Positions 5,678 to 6,567 of a stretch of DNA of 6,567 bases are shown here, piece after piece. The stretch is from Deltaproteobacteria bacterium (GTDB lineage: Bacteria > Myxococcota_A > UBA9160). Under the pieces are notes generated by a model. It did not search any database, had not been told where the DNA came from, and saw only the letters and a program-made list of their open reading frames with translations. The DNA lies in contig DOUU01000065.1 in the NCBI GenBank assembly GCA_003520425.1, positions 1 to 6,567 of the forward strand. The letters run 5' to 3'. A program made the translations under genes and the position numbers. Within the stretch, counting starts at the first letter, position 1. Each line of letters starts with the position of its first letter.

Positions 5678-6544
5678 CTAGCCGCGACCAAAGACTTCCG
5701 CGAACGGGGTGTAGTTGTCGGGACCATAGCCTGCGGCGAAGATTGCGAAGGCGATGACAGCGAAGTCAGCCTTGCGCGCCGCGATTTCTTCCTGATAGAT
5801 CCGCGCGACTTGATTGGCTGGATTGCGGAAGGCGCCGCAACCGAATGCCCCCAGAACAGCGTGGCGGATCTGATGATCGCGCAGCGTGTGAAGCTGGGCT
5901 GCAAACCGTCTCCGGGCATCGACAGGGTCGAATTCGGAACCGTGACGAAGATCCTGGGCGGCTGCGCGAAGCTCGAAGAAAGGAAATACCTGATTCTCCC
6001 GGAGCCATGGGTACCCGAGGTCTGTACTCGCTCGATCTTCCGGACCTCGGATGCAGACCCGTGGTTGATCCGTTTCCAAGTAGACAACACCGTCTCGCGC
6101 GGAAAGGAGTCGCGTCATCTGTGGGATGTATCGATCTCGTGCTGGGTCATAATCCTCTTGGCCGACCCGGAAGTGGCAGTCAGTGCGGCGGAACATGTTC
6201 TCTTCCTGTGCACCGGCACCCTCCACGTAGCCGCCGCCGGGAACGTATGCGTTTGCCATATTGAGGACGGCAAAACATTTCCCGTAGGTCCTCGTAAGTC
6301 GGCTCGTGGCCTCGCCCCAGTCATCCGGCAGCACTTCAACCCGAAGCTTCGATTCCGATACGCGGCTCTCGAGCCGCCAGCGTTCAAGATTCCTTGCGGC
6401 GACACGGTAATAGCGATCGAGCGGATCGGACTGCTCGAATGCCTCGATGGTTTCCTGAAGAACGCGGCGTCTGCGTGCTGAATCCGAGCCACCGAATCCT
6501 CGCCGAACCGCTTCTGCTTCGGAACACAGAGGCCTTCCGGCCAT
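5678..6544 (-). CDS. bacterial-type poly(ADP-ribose) glycohydrolase (DUF2263/TIGR02452 family)
   Basis: A 288-residue macrodomain-fold enzyme of the family annotated TIGR02452/DUF2263, whose characterised bacterial member cleaves ribose-ribose bonds of poly(ADP-ribose) to release ADP-ribose. An N-terminal helical region (about 22-60, with RRRRVLQETIEAF) precedes the fold. The PARG signature GGG-X6-8-QEE is present as GGG (103-105), seven residues, QEE (113-115); Glu114 and Glu115 are the expected catalytic pair. It sits in the family context NMANAYVPGGG...QEENMFRRTD. A second hallmark, AFGCGAFRNP at 233-242, is the ADP-ribose phosphate-binding loop. Length is normal and no key residue is missing. 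The ATG at 6544 is the only possible ATG start, since an in-frame TAG lies 18 bases upstream; no clear ribosome binding site is seen and the promoter is mostly outside the window. It may act in reversal of ADP-ribosylation; no ADP-ribosyltransferase gene is visible beside it. Confidence 0.94.
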   Translation of the reverse strand: MAGRPLCSEAEAVRRGFGGSDSARRRRVLQETIEAFEQSDPLDRYYRVAARNLERWRLESRVSESKLRVEVLPDDWGEATSRLTRTYGKCFAVLNMANAYVPGGGYVEGAGAQEENMFRRTDCHFRVGQEDYDPARDRYIPQMTRLLSARDGVVYLETDQPRVCIRGPEDRASTDLGYPWLRENQVFPFFELRAAAQDLRHGSEFDPVDARRRFAAQLHTLRDHQIRHAVLGAFGCGAFRNPANQVARIYQEEIAARKADFAVIAFAIFAAGYGPDNYTPFAEVFGRG

Positions 6545-6567
6545 TGGGGGACCCCGCGTCTATTGAG

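Overview
The window is a GC-rich, loosely packed bacterial chromosomal stretch. Five genes that are complete, plus one cut by the left edge, all lie on the minus strand. Hand-summed coding covers about 70% of the window, which is low for a bacterium. Three intergenic stretches of 361 to 722 bases hold no gene I can support. The high GC, the CocE-type hydrolase and the long ankyrin protein fit a soil or environmental high-GC lineage, for example Myxococcota or related uncultured groups. No marker gene fixes the taxon, so that is an inference.

Read in the direction of transcription, from the right edge leftwards, the first gene is a bacterial-type poly(ADP-ribose) glycohydrolase (PARG, DUF2263/TIGR02452 family) with an intact GGG-X7-QEE signature. 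A 296-base gap follows. It contains, on the opposite strand, what looks like the last 30 or so codons of a glyoxalase/VOC-family gene (a remnant ending in DPDGYLIRLW...stop). Next come a small protein with four predicted membrane segments and, 73 bases later, a Nudix hydrolase with a perfect Nudix box. A 722-base gene-free stretch then carries a 39-base imperfect hairpin close behind the Nudix gene.

The central gene encodes a 549-residue ankyrin-repeat protein with a strong ribosome binding site. A 361-base gap separates it from a small, very basic 107-residue protein (about 30 Lys/Arg against about 6 Asp/Glu). Its N-terminus, ARTKTTAKK followed by GKAP, resembles the tail of eukaryotic histone H3. 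After a further 522 gene-free bases comes the N-terminal half of a CocE/NonD serine hydrolase, which runs off the left edge.

The one functional link suggested by content is PARG plus Nudix: the first would release ADP-ribose from modified targets and the second could cleave a nucleoside-diphosphate derivative such as ADP-ribose. The spacing and the lack of an ADP-ribose-specific signature in the Nudix protein make this tentative. The remaining genes look independently transcribed. I see no RNA genes, CRISPR array, insertion sequence or convincing rho-independent terminator.
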